Assembly (NCBI RefSeq): GCF_040702995.1
Contig: NZ_CP159992.1
Coordinates: forward strand, 4,303,501-4,367,500
Reading direction: 5' to 3'
Length of the DNA stretch: 64,000 nt
Source of the DNA: Paenibacillus sp. AN1007
GTDB taxonomy: Bacteria > Bacillota > Bacilli > Paenibacillales > Paenibacillaceae
Below, piece by piece: positions 21,680 to 29,173 of this stretch. Both the position numbers and the translations under genes were made by a program. How positions within the stretch are numbered: position 1 is the first letter of the stretch; every line of letters starts with the position of its first letter. The notes under the pieces were generated by a model. The model had not been told where the DNA came from. It saw only the letters and a list, made by a program, of their open reading frames with translations, and searched no databases.

Positions 21680-21885
21680 TAAGCGCTAACGATTCTGAGA
21701 AACCTTATTTAAGATGAGAACACCTACTCCACATTTTAACGATTCCTAGTAACGCTATTTATTAAAAAAACACTGTTTTCGCAAAGAAATCAACCTAATG
21801 TCAGAGATAACGTCTCTGGGAATCGTTACATTTTAATTCGACTTTAAAAGCGCCAAATAGCGTCTATGGAGTTCGTTAGCGCTTA
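21680..21885. repeat. Foldback element of four 23-bp units in nested inverted arrangement
   Basis: Four related 23-bp units start with AACGA and most end ACG(C/T)TATTT. Two are direct (21688-21710 and 21738-21760) and two are inverted (21805-21827 and 21855-21877). The outer ends form a perfect 13-bp inverted repeat, TAAGCGCTAACGA (21680-21692) against TCGTTAGCGCTTA (21873-21885). No ORF covers it. The layout would fold into a long cruciform or RNA hairpin and suggests a dispersed intergenic repeat or a MITE-like element. Confidence 0.7.
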
Positions 21886-21902
21886 GCTGCACATTAGAGA
21901 AG

Positions 21903-22139
21903 TTATCTGGTGTACTCGTCTATATCCTCCATCGCAGAATCATGCCTTCTTTTGTGCAGCTCTTCATGCTGGTATACATCGTTTTTCAACTTGGCCAGAA
22001 ATCCCCACCCGGTAAAAAACATCAAAAGCACGGCAATCAACGCATAAGCAAACGTAAATAGGTTCATATAAAAATTCACAAATATTGCAGCCAGCATCAG
22101 TCCCACAATCCATAATACCCACTTTGTACTTTTTCTCAT
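21903..22139 (-). CDS. Small two-helix membrane protein
   Basis: 78-residue protein with two hydrophobic segments (about residues 7-25 and 28-47) and a charged cytoplasmic tail ending HDSAMEDIDEYTR. AGGAGGGACAGCG precedes ATG 22139. I do not recognise the family. It is the last backbone-like gene before the AT-rich island. Confidence 0.65.
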   Translation of the reverse strand: MRKSTKWVLWIVGLMLAAIFVNFYMNLFTFAYALIAVLLMFFTGWGFLAKLKNDVYQHEELHKRRHDSAMEDIDEYTR

Positions 22140-22471
22140 CGCTGTCCCTCCTCACTAAGTTGTAATCATTTACTCTAACATACTCTTGTATCCTCGTACA
22201 TACGCTCAAAAAGTGACACAGTTTCGCTGAAAAAATCCTCTAAATATACTTGTTGACGAGCACATAGTGCCCATCAAGCAATTAATATAAAATTGCCCGA
22301 ATATAGACAAAAGTTAGATTTTGGATATATCCATGTTCATATGATTAAGAAACTTATTGGAGCGGTTACTACTATTGAGGAAAATAAGAAATTAAATAAG
22401 CCAGTTTTAAAGAGAAGCTCCCAATGAATTCAGGTTGGCTGATAATCAGAACTTTGAGAATAACATAAATT

Positions 22472-22499
22472 AAGGAGCTTCGTAATCCAAGCTCCTTTT
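22472..22499 (-). terminator. Terminator of the nuclease operon
   Basis: AAAAGGAGCTT / AAGCTCCTT hairpin with an eight-base loop, 49 bp after the nuclease gene stop. It may work on both strands. The remaining 22140-22470 interval shows no convincing gene. Confidence 0.7.
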
Positions 22500-22547
22500 A
22501 CAATTTTTCATATACTAAACCAAGGCAGGAAAACTATATTCTTAATA

Positions 22548-23837
22548 CTATAAATAAAGAATCTCCTCTGGCCTTCGGGATAATATTTTTTCGTCATACA
22601 GACTATCTATTTCCCGCAAAAAATCTGTTACGTTAGAATATCCTTTTTCGTAAACCATTTCTAACACTTCTTCAGCTACCCTTAAACCATGAACCAATAC
22701 AATCGGGTAACCGTCGTCAATAATTTCCCTTTGAACTGCTTCAGAAAAGTAACTTGTTGTCACATATACTCCTACCCAACCTCTTTTTAATCTTGCTACA
22801 GTACGAGCAATGTGATTCCCCCCCGTAGGGGTATCAAATTTCTCACATTTTGCCTGGCCTAATACAACGAGTTTTGTTTTCGAAAAACCGGAACCTATGT
22901 CAAGCCTTCCTACAAAATCAGAACCTCCATCTGAGGAGGAAGGAGTAATCCACCCTTCCATGTACGATCCTTTTTCGGAGCCTAATATTTTTTGTGCAAC
23001 TTGAGAGGCAAGCCCTTCAAAACGTGCTTTTCTACTACCATCATAAAAATTATATATTTCATTTATTGCCTTCTCTTCGCGAGAACCTCTACCTGGTTTC
23101 TGATTTTGAGGTTTTGTTGTTAGTATTTTTGAAACTCTCCTTCTATATTTTTCAACCGAAGGCAAACCCTCTCTAATCCATTTTTCCCACGATTCTGGTG
23201 CGTACCGTAGAGTATCCTTTATCGACATGGCGGGATCTCTACGTGCATTTATCCAGTCCCACATAAATTCTTCTCCCTCTGTTTTCATACTAAAAACAAC
23301 AAAATCAAAAACATAGTTCGTGAAATATTCATCTTTTTTTATATCATATTGTGTTATTCTTTCTGCACGTTCAACCATTCCGAAACCCTGAAACATCACA
23401 TTTCCCTTTACCTTACCCTTATATGAAACTCTCTTGAAAAATACAATAGGAGTTGCATGTAATCTGATTGATTTATCCAGTGAATTCTGTACATCAAAAG
23501 CTGCTAGTAAACTTTTATTCCCTCTTGATACTTCAGGATTTTGTCCAGTTTTTTTATTATCTCCATAGTATCTTATATGCCCATTATCCGGATCAAAAAA
23601 GTCTTGCCACGGAGTGTCTGTGGAACCAATTTTATGAGGGCTACTCGATATTAATATTACTGGTGTTCTATTTCCATCGATGGCGTTAACATCCGCAGGT
23701 TTATTAATTCCTGATTCTAAAAGGAGTTTTTTGGCACCTGGTTTATGTGTTAAGTGAAAAAAGCTTGGAAGACCGTCAATAATATCCTTAGATTGGTCGT
23801 ATGGTCTTCTGTATGCGAGAACTTCGTTGATTTTCAT
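22548..23837 (-). CDS. AspBHI/Mrr-like modification-dependent restriction endonuclease
   Basis: About 429-residue predicted nuclease. The N-terminal 230 residues (HLTHKPGAKKLLL, PWQDFFDPDNGHIRYYGDNK, then FFKRVSYKGKVKGNVMFQGFG) resemble the DNA-recognition domain of AspBHI-type enzymes, which read 5-methylcytosine contexts. The C-terminal part is an Mrr-type PD-(D/E)xK domain: GLASQVAQKILG, then GGSDFVGRLDIG with the catalytic Asp at about residue 311 of the longer frame, LVVLGQAKCEK with the Q-x-K pair about 20 residues on, and HIARTVARLKRGWVGVYVTT. ATG 23837 fits AAAGGA at 10 nt better than ATG 23849. It is the last gene of the Z1 operon but sits behind an intrinsic terminator. No methyltransferase is present. 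Family assignment is from motif recognition, not a search. Confidence 0.75.
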   Translation of the reverse strand: MKINEVLAYRRPYDQSKDIIDGLPSFFHLTHKPGAKKLLLESGINKPADVNAIDGNRTPVILISSSPHKIGSTDTPWQDFFDPDNGHIRYYGDNKKTGQNPEVSRGNKSLLAAFDVQNSLDKSIRLHATPIVFFKRVSYKGKVKGNVMFQGFGMVERAERITQYDIKKDEYFTNYVFDFVVFSMKTEGEEFMWDWINARRDPAMSIKDTLRYAPESWEKWIREGLPSVEKYRRRVSKILTTKPQNQKPGRGSREEKAINEIYNFYDGSRKARFEGLASQVAQKILGSEKGSYMEGWITPSSSDGGSDFVGRLDIGSGFSKTKLVVLGQAKCEKFDTPTGGNHIARTVARLKRGWVGVYVTTSYFSEAVQREIIDDGYPIVLVHGLRVAEEVLEMVYEKGYSNVTDFLREIDSLYDEKILSRRPEEILYL

Positions 23838-23863
23838 ATAAATACTCATCCTTTAATAATTAA

Positions 23864-23901
23864 TAAAAAAATACACCCTTAAAAACTTTTTAAGGATGTG
23901 T
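23864..23901 (-). terminator. Intercistronic terminator between the Z1 gene and the nuclease gene
   Basis: Minus-strand hairpin ACACATCCTTAAAAAG / TTTTTAAGGGTGT followed directly by ATTTTTTT. It sits in the 73-bp gap between the Z1 stop (23911) and the nuclease ATG (23837), with the nuclease ribosome site just after the T run. Confidence 0.7.
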
Positions 23902-23910
23902 TATTTTACA

Positions 23911-25938
23911 TTAAATATTGTTTAGGTTAAATAGAATGTTATTCTCATCTTCTGGAAACCTAAATAAAGGAATCCAAAAATCCACTCCATCCCAGCCTTC
24001 TTTAACACCTCTATTTCTTACAAAAATAGCCAATGGTTTTTTGCTATCTACTTCACTCACTATCCGCTGCATGCTTGGGGAGAGTACAGATCCAATTTCT
24101 TTACTCCCTCTACTTTTAGAAAGGCCGATGTTGGTATCAATATTGTATAGCATGTTGATTGAATTAGATCGATTGGCCTTGTACCAGCTTAAATACTCTA
24201 CAATTACTTTAGTACGCCATCCACCGGTAACTAATAATGGTATTTTATTAAAAATATCAATTACAGTATCAACTTCAATTTCTACTGGTTCAAAAGGTTC
24301 TGTAATATCCAATACTTTCTCATTTACATAACTAGTCACCTCTTCAATTACTCCACTATGAAATTCCGGGACCTTAGGAAACCTTAACTGTCCAGGCTTA
24401 TAAGCCCCTACCGAATTTGGAATAACATTTGGTCTTGAGGGACTAAGATTATCTCTGTTTAAATATAATGTGCTTTCTATATTATGATTTTTGATTATAT
24501 CTCGCTGGACTGCATCGTGCTCGCATATTTCTTCAAATAAGTCCGCGATATCCTCAGGAATAAACACTCTAGTTACAGTTAAATCTTTGGAACGGTAACC
24601 ACACATTCTGGCATGCTGCATTAACGTATCGACCTGTGGTCTTGCAACAACCCTTCCATAATAAGTAACTAGCAGACGAGGAATTGTTAAACCACGTCCA
24701 AGCTTGTTTCCACCAATAATGAAATTGTACTTTTTATTTAATTTGATGTTACTTTGAGACTCAGGTGCTGCGTTAAGTACTATAACATCATGACTATTTA
24801 TATTATCACTTAAAACCTTTAACACGTCTGGAAATACGGGTATCTTTGGGTGCGTATCTTCTAAATCAGCATAAGCTGCTAAAAGATAATGCATGATAAA
24901 ATCCCTTTTCTCTGATTCCTCCGGTCTCTTTAATGCTTTATATAAATCCGCAACAAATTTTTTTGTTAGTTTCTTTATCCTGGTGTGGATCAGTTGATAT
25001 GGACTAATATGGCAGAGAAAAGTGAATTTTTGTTCACGTCTCGGTTCTGTATTTTCAAGCAGCCGGACGGATGCTCCAATTACAAAGTTAGATAAGGCAC
25101 TCATTAACCCATCAGGAATACTAGTTATATCTTCATCATCTGATTCCATTCTAGCAAGCTCTTTTATTTCCTCTTTTTCTACATTCCTAATATGTTCCTT
25201 TGCATTTTCCTGAAAAAAGGTATGAATTCCTGTATAGCCTCTGCCTGCGTCAACTATTTCTATAAATTCTGGATAGAACCCTGTATCCTCTTTGTTTTGA
25301 AGAATTATTGCTTGAGGGGTTGCTGTTACTTGTAAATAAAGCTGCGTTGAAACCATATCGCGTAGATCTAAAAGTTGCTGATTTATCGCACTTGGATCTT
25401 CACCCTCAATGCGCTGATTAGTATTTAGACCTATCGCGTCTGCCTCATCGTCAGCAATTAGAGCTGATATATCGGTTAAATCTTGATTTGATAAAAATGT
25501 AATTAACTTTTCAAGATCTGCAGTGTCCTTTTTACAAATTAATACAATTCCATCAGTTTCCAACACAGTTTTTAAGTATTCTGGGTCCTCTTCGCTAATT
25601 TCATCCATTTTCCTTACTAACATGCCTGATAGTGCTGAATCCGATCTATCAAAAGTTTGGTCTTGTAGAGAGTTGTTTCTATCAGTTAATACGACAAATA
25701 GCTTATAGCCATTATCAGCGGCTAAAGCAACTGTCATATTAATTATATTAGTTTTTCCACTTTGGATTAAACCATAAAGCAATCCTAAAATCTTTTCACT
25801 GCTATTTACTTCAGGGATTCTTTCCAATATATTTACAGATGTTTGTAACACATTTGATGCTGCTGCCTCCCCAATCTCGGCACTTAACTCTGAAAGAAAA
25901 TTAGATACACGCTCACCATCTTGAATTATCTCTCTCAA
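23911..25938 (-). CDS. Z1-domain superfamily II helicase-like ATPase
   Basis: 675-residue predicted DNA-dependent ATPase of the Z1 type. Motifs in order are Walker A GLIQSGKT (residues 56-63), motif Ia-like VVLTDRNNSLQDQ (82-94), Walker B IADDEAD (161-167), motif III VTATPQA (204-210), GGNKLGRGLT (409-418) and the arginine-finger motif QVDTLMQHARMCGYR (435-449). Z1 helicases are known from restriction-like gene neighbourhoods with MORC ATPases (Iyer, Abhiman and Aravind 2008). Here no MORC or methyltransferase gene is present. The TTG start at 25938 follows AGGAGG with 8 nt spacing. It lies 22 bp after the small first gene, and codon use is AT-rich like its two operon partners. Confidence 0.82.
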   Translation of the reverse strand: MREIIQDGERVSNFLSELSAEIGEAAASNVLQTSVNILERIPEVNSSEKILGLLYGLIQSGKTNIINMTVALAADNGYKLFVVLTDRNNSLQDQTFDRSDSALSGMLVRKMDEISEEDPEYLKTVLETDGIVLICKKDTADLEKLITFLSNQDLTDISALIADDEADAIGLNTNQRIEGEDPSAINQQLLDLRDMVSTQLYLQVTATPQAIILQNKEDTGFYPEFIEIVDAGRGYTGIHTFFQENAKEHIRNVEKEEIKELARMESDDEDITSIPDGLMSALSNFVIGASVRLLENTEPRREQKFTFLCHISPYQLIHTRIKKLTKKFVADLYKALKRPEESEKRDFIMHYLLAAYADLEDTHPKIPVFPDVLKVLSDNINSHDVIVLNAAPESQSNIKLNKKYNFIIGGNKLGRGLTIPRLLVTYYGRVVARPQVDTLMQHARMCGYRSKDLTVTRVFIPEDIADLFEEICEHDAVQRDIIKNHNIESTLYLNRDNLSPSRPNVIPNSVGAYKPGQLRFPKVPEFHSGVIEEVTSYVNEKVLDITEPFEPVEIEVDTVIDIFNKIPLLVTGGWRTKVIVEYLSWYKANRSNSINMLYNIDTNIGLSKSRGSKEIGSVLSPSMQRIVSEVDSKKPLAIFVRNRGVKEGWDGVDFWIPLFRFPEDENNILFNLNNI

Positions 25939-25960
25939 TCCTATTTCCTCCTCTTATAAA

Positions 25961-26188
25961 TCAGTCATCGAACTTAAAAATAAAATCTTGCTCCTCAGCT
26001 TCATCTCTGAATCTTTTTTTTAGGTTTTGAATTTCTTGTTCTAAGGTAGCTGCAATTTGTTTTGCCTGCTCAACTGTATATTCGTAGTTGTTTTTGTTAG
26101 CCAAGTTACCGATAAGCCTTATTTTTTTCACACATTCTGTTACTCGTTTCTCAGCTAATCTTTTAAAGTTGTCAGCTTTTGAACTCAT
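25961..26188 (-). CDS. Small charged helical protein, first gene of the Z1 operon
   Basis: 75-residue, highly charged, predicted all-helical protein with the motif KKIRLIGNLANKNNYEYT followed by a coiled-coil-like stretch (QIAATLEQEIQNLKKRF). It has no signal peptide and no cysteine beyond one near the N-terminus. An AGAGG site precedes ATG 26188. It is directly behind the operon promoter and 22 bp before the Z1 gene. It may be an adaptor or specificity-modulating subunit, but that is inferred only from position and size. Confidence 0.7.
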   Translation of the reverse strand: MSSKADNFKRLAEKRVTECVKKIRLIGNLANKNNYEYTVEQAKQIAATLEQEIQNLKKRFRDEAEEQDFIFKFDD

Positions 26189-26220
26189 TGCTTAAACCTC
26201 TTTTCTAATATCATATCATA

Positions 26221-26250
26221 ATAATACATTCACCATCATTGATCGTCAAT
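26221..26250 (-). promoter_or_regulatory. Sigma-A promoter of the Z1-nuclease operon, with palindrome over -35
   Basis: Minus strand TTGACG (26249-26244), 17-bp spacer, TATTAT (26226-26221). A perfect palindrome ATTGA-TCG-TCAAT (26238-26250) overlaps the -35 hexamer and is a candidate operator. Confidence 0.6.
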
Positions 26251-26802
26251 AATATTCAAATATATTTAATACATTTTAAAAATAAAAACTTCATTCTCAT
26301 TTATTATATAAAATAATTGTATCTTCTTGAGTAACTACAGCCGAATGAAAGTTACATGGCAAATAACTCAAAAGTTTTTTTGTAGTTACAGTGATACTGA
26401 CAATCTATTTCTACCGCTGATAACATCCTGTCCTTATCATCCCCTCATTGCTTCATCACAGAAATATGAGAAGCATGTCAACTGATAGATAATTTAATTC
26501 TCAGTAAACGCATCTAGAATGTTACTAAGGTCAAATAATAATGTCTAAGTATCCTAAGATAAATTGCTAACCGATGAGCTTATATAAAAACAAGAGAACT
26601 GAGATTCCATAGTCCACAAGTTAGCAATCTCTTTTCCTTAGAAGCTATTGGACTGCTTGAAAATTACCAACGATTGAACAGTAAAGAACAGTAAAAAAAC
26701 AAAGACAAAATTGAGAAAGTATTAGCTGAAGTGCACCCCTTAGAATAGACATTGGAAAAAACCCTGGGTTTAACCGATGAAATTCTAGGGGGTGTATTTT
26801 TT

Positions 26803-27120
26803 ATGGCGATTAAGGGACAAAAGTTTAAAACGTATTCGGAGACGTTGAAAAATGAGGCTATTCGTCTGCACACGGTTGAGGGCTGGACTTATCGAAAGAT
26901 TAATGAGCATCTGGGAATTCATGACCCAGGACGAATGAAGCGCTGGATGAGAAAATATCGGGAACAAGGTGAGTTTGGACTGATGGATCAGCGAGGGCGA
27001 CGTAAAGAATACTTGGACCAAGACCGTTATGTCCAAAAACTGAAGCGGGAGAATGCGTTGCTAAAAAAGTGCTTGGTCATCTGGAAGGAGGAAGCAAACA
27101 AGAAAGATTTCAGATCATAG
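26803..27120 (+). CDS. IS3-family transposase OrfA
   Basis: About 105-residue helix-turn-helix protein that binds the IS ends. Visible features are the HTH (AIRLHTVEGWTYRKINEHLG) and a C-terminal leucine-zipper-like segment (YVQKLKRENALLKKC). ATG 26803 follows AGGGGGTG. The A-AAA-AAG heptamer at 27063-27069 is positioned for -1 frameshifting into orfB, giving the OrfAB transposase. No internal stop is seen. Confidence 0.88.
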   Translation: MAIKGQKFKTYSETLKNEAIRLHTVEGWTYRKINEHLGIHDPGRMKRWMRKYREQGEFGLMDQRGRRKEYLDQDRYVQKLKRENALLKKCLVIWKEEANKKDFRS

Positions 27121-27953
27121 AAAAAGTAGCGGCATACGGGGATATCCAGAAACTTTGTGATGTATGTGGCGTGTCACGGAGTGGATTTTATGCCTACATA
27201 AAACGTAAACGATTTGACCGCGATACAAAGGCGATGAACCAAGTACTTCAAACCTATCAACGATATGAAGGGAAATATGGTTATCGACAACTCCAGTTAT
27301 TCCTTTGGCAAGATCAGAGGATTTGGATGAACCACAAAAAGGTGCTCCGCCTGATGCAAATGCTCGGTATTCAATCCAGGATTCGTCGTAAACGACGCTC
27401 CAGTGGCCCGTATGCACCTGCGCAGCGAGTAGCAGAGAACTGCCTGAAGCGAGACTTCAGTGCAGAAAAACCGAATCAGAAATGGGTAACGGACATTACC
27501 CAGTATCGTGTGGGAGAGCGCTGGATATATCTTTCAGCTATAAAGGATCTGTTTAATAACGAAATTATGGCCTACGAAATAGGCGAACGCAACGATAATG
27601 AACTGGTGCTCCGCACATTCAGTAAAGCGTTTGCGAAGCAAAAAGACGTGACCGGACTCGTCGTTCACAGCGACCAGGGTTTCCAGTACACGTCTCACGC
27701 TTACCACGACATGCTGCCAAAGGTTGGCGCCCGAATCAGCATGTCTCGCCGAGGAAATTGTTATGACAATGCCTCGATGGAGAGTTTCTTCTCGCATCTC
27801 AAAACGGAAGGACTCTATCCTTATCATATCCGAACGCTTAACGAAGCACAAAGCAAAATCGAAAAATATATCCGTTTTTATAATCGAAAACGGCCACAAC
27901 GGAAACTGAAAAAACTGACACCGGTAGAGTACCGACGCCAGTTTACAGCCTAG
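27069..27953 (+). CDS. IS3-family transposase OrfB (DDE integrase domain)
   Basis: Catalytic part of the transposase, about 294 residues, probably made as an OrfAB fusion by slippage at 27063-27069 rather than from its own GTG. It has an HTH_21-like region (VSRSGFYAYIKRKR), then an rve domain with the DDE triad: D in KWVTDITQY, D in VVHSDQGFQY and E in CYDNASMESFFSHLKTE. It ends YNRKRPQRKLKKLTPVEYR, the usual family end. Full length, so the element may still be active. Confidence 0.92.
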   Translation: MLGHLEGGSKQERFQIIEKVAAYGDIQKLCDVCGVSRSGFYAYIKRKRFDRDTKAMNQVLQTYQRYEGKYGYRQLQLFLWQDQRIWMNHKKVLRLMQMLGIQSRIRRKRRSSGPYAPAQRVAENCLKRDFSAEKPNQKWVTDITQYRVGERWIYLSAIKDLFNNEIMAYEIGERNDNELVLRTFSKAFAKQKDVTGLVVHSDQGFQYTSHAYHDMLPKVGARISMSRRGNCYDNASMESFFSHLKTEGLYPYHIRTLNEAQSKIEKYIRFYNRKRPQRKLKKLTPVEYRRQFTA

Positions 27954-28065
27954 GGTCTTTTTATAATGTCTACTAAATGGGGTCTTGACCACAATGCCAA
28001 CAGTGTCTTTTTACCGATGCTTTCGGACTCGCTTAATATTACCACAGTTCCCCTCTTTGTTCAGA

Positions 28066-28494
28066 TCAATCTGAGACAACGAACCCGTCAAAGTTTTCAG
28101 GACCTACACGAAAAGAAGGTGCCCGACCAGCACTTACAAATGCACTGTACGTCAATTGTGATGAGAGGGGTGGGTTGAAATCGTTTGCTGAGAATGTGAT
28201 AACTTGTGGTGACCGAGGGTTAAAGTCATACGTAGCTGTCGCAGAATAAACAATTGGGTCAGTTGCTAACGTACCTCGTACAACAGTAATGGTGAACATA
28301 CCCGCGATAATACCGTTAAATGGGATTTCTATAGTAACCGTTCCTTTTAACAGAACTCTGAGATTATCACCTGCCCCATCTGTTAACAAACCGATTTGAC
28401 CAAATAACTGAGGGACAGGATTTGAAAATCCAATAGAGATTGAGTTTGCCAAGCTTGCATTCTGTGATGACCTTGCATCAAGGAGTCTCGTCAT
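28066..28494 (-). CDS. Beta-rich hypothetical protein
   Basis: About 142-residue protein starting MTRLLDARSSQNASL, rich in Ser, Val, Thr and Phe with alternating hydrophobic pattern (TVTIEIPFNGIIAG, MFTITVVRGTLA, VITFSANDF). No signal peptide or cysteine is visible. The start ATG 28494 has an AGGAGAG site 13 nt upstream, so spacing is loose. The sequence reminds me of beta-sandwich C-terminal domains on spore-surface or phage structural proteins, but I cannot assign it. The stop lies just outside the IS end. Confidence 0.5.
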   Translation of the reverse strand: MTRLLDARSSQNASLANSISIGFSNPVPQLFGQIGLLTDGAGDNLRVLLKGTVTIEIPFNGIIAGMFTITVVRGTLATDPIVYSATATYDFNPRSPQVITFSANDFNPPLSSQLTYSAFVSAGRAPSFRVGPENFDGFVVSD

Positions 28495-28577
28495 TTTAAA
28501 TATAATCTCTCCTATCGTTTGGGAAAGGATAATATATTCGCAGTCTATTGGACTGCTTGGACATTCATCTACACAGC

Positions 28578-28613
28578 AAAAAAAGCCCCGTCCAGATATA
28601 TAACTGGCGGGGC
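28578..28613 (-). terminator. Terminator upstream of the beta-rich gene
   Basis: Minus-strand GCCCCGCCAGT / ACTGGACGGGGC-type hairpin followed by TTTTTTT. It would end transcription entering from higher coordinates, where only remnants remain. Confidence 0.7.
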
Positions 28614-28724
28614 CTTTCAAATAGGGATGGGAGAGTTAACAGAGCTATGTAATAGCTCCGTTTTGTTGTGTGCTGACCATTTATTGGATGAATCAATTTT
28701 AAGTTTATCCTGAGAAATGCTAAT

Positions 28725-28870
28725 TATACTTTTGCTTCAATCTTCTTCAACCGCTCGTCCATGTCAACCACATTTCCGTTAACTCCTTAGATTAGCTTCA
28801 GGAAATTTTTCCTGAGCCGGTTCATCACGGCTACAGACTCTTCACGGGTGATCAAACTTCTGCTTAATTG
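28725..28870 (-). pseudogene. Decayed phage-like gene fragments
   Basis: Two short minus-strand peptides stand out without full ORFs. One reads LITREESVAVMNRLRKNF and then stops, resembling the C-terminus of phage or bacterial amidases. After TAA and a GGAG, a second reads NVVDMDERLKKIEAKV and stops, resembling a small phage lysis-cassette protein. The upstream parts are missing. Identification is by eye only. Confidence 0.3.
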
Positions 28871-28908
28871 CTTCTATGCCCTTTTATCTTCTTCCCACAC
28901 CTTTGGAT

Positions 28909-29159
28909 ATGACTTGGGGTGAGTGTATTGGACTTCTTTCGGAAGAGTTCAGAGTTCCCAATAAATTGGCTGCCAATCGTGCAGAACACATTTCCTCCAG
29001 GCTTCACGAAGAATATCATACCACCGTGATGATGTTGAAATGATGAAAGGCAAAATTCAAGTTGCTGTCTCTTTATTCCGTTCTTCTCAATCAAAGAGCC
29101 CTTCCAAAGAAACACTCCGCCTTCTTCAACAACTGAAAAAACAGATTAATGCATCTTAA
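28909..29159 (+). other. Possible small gene (two overlapping frames) before the integrase
   Basis: Frame 28909-29043 encodes 44 residues (starting MTWGECIGLLSEEFRV) and stops at TGA. ATG 29040 overlaps that stop and continues for 39 residues (KGKIQVAVSLFRSSQSK, ending LLQQLKKQINAS) to 29159. Both look protein-like and together could be one roughly 83-residue protein split by a frameshift. The integrase ribosome site follows at once. No family recognised. Confidence 0.3.
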
Positions 29160-29173
29160 GGAGCTGATAGTAT

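Larger units (their letters stand above)
26727..27991 (+). mobile_element. IS3-family insertion sequence, 1265 bp
   Basis: Imperfect 27-bp terminal inverted repeats, starting TG at 26727 and ending CA at 27991, share ACCCC and TAGACATT blocks. They enclose orfA and orfB with a typical -1 slippery site. No obvious 3-4 bp target duplication is visible at these ends (TAGC left, CAAT right), so the exact ends could be off or one flank has been rearranged. It lies between the Z1 operon promoter region and a small beta-rich gene. Confidence 0.85.

Noticed and set aside
26723-27995. Target-site duplication flanking the IS3-family element
   Set aside because: The 3-5 bases beyond the two ends do not match, so none can be claimed.
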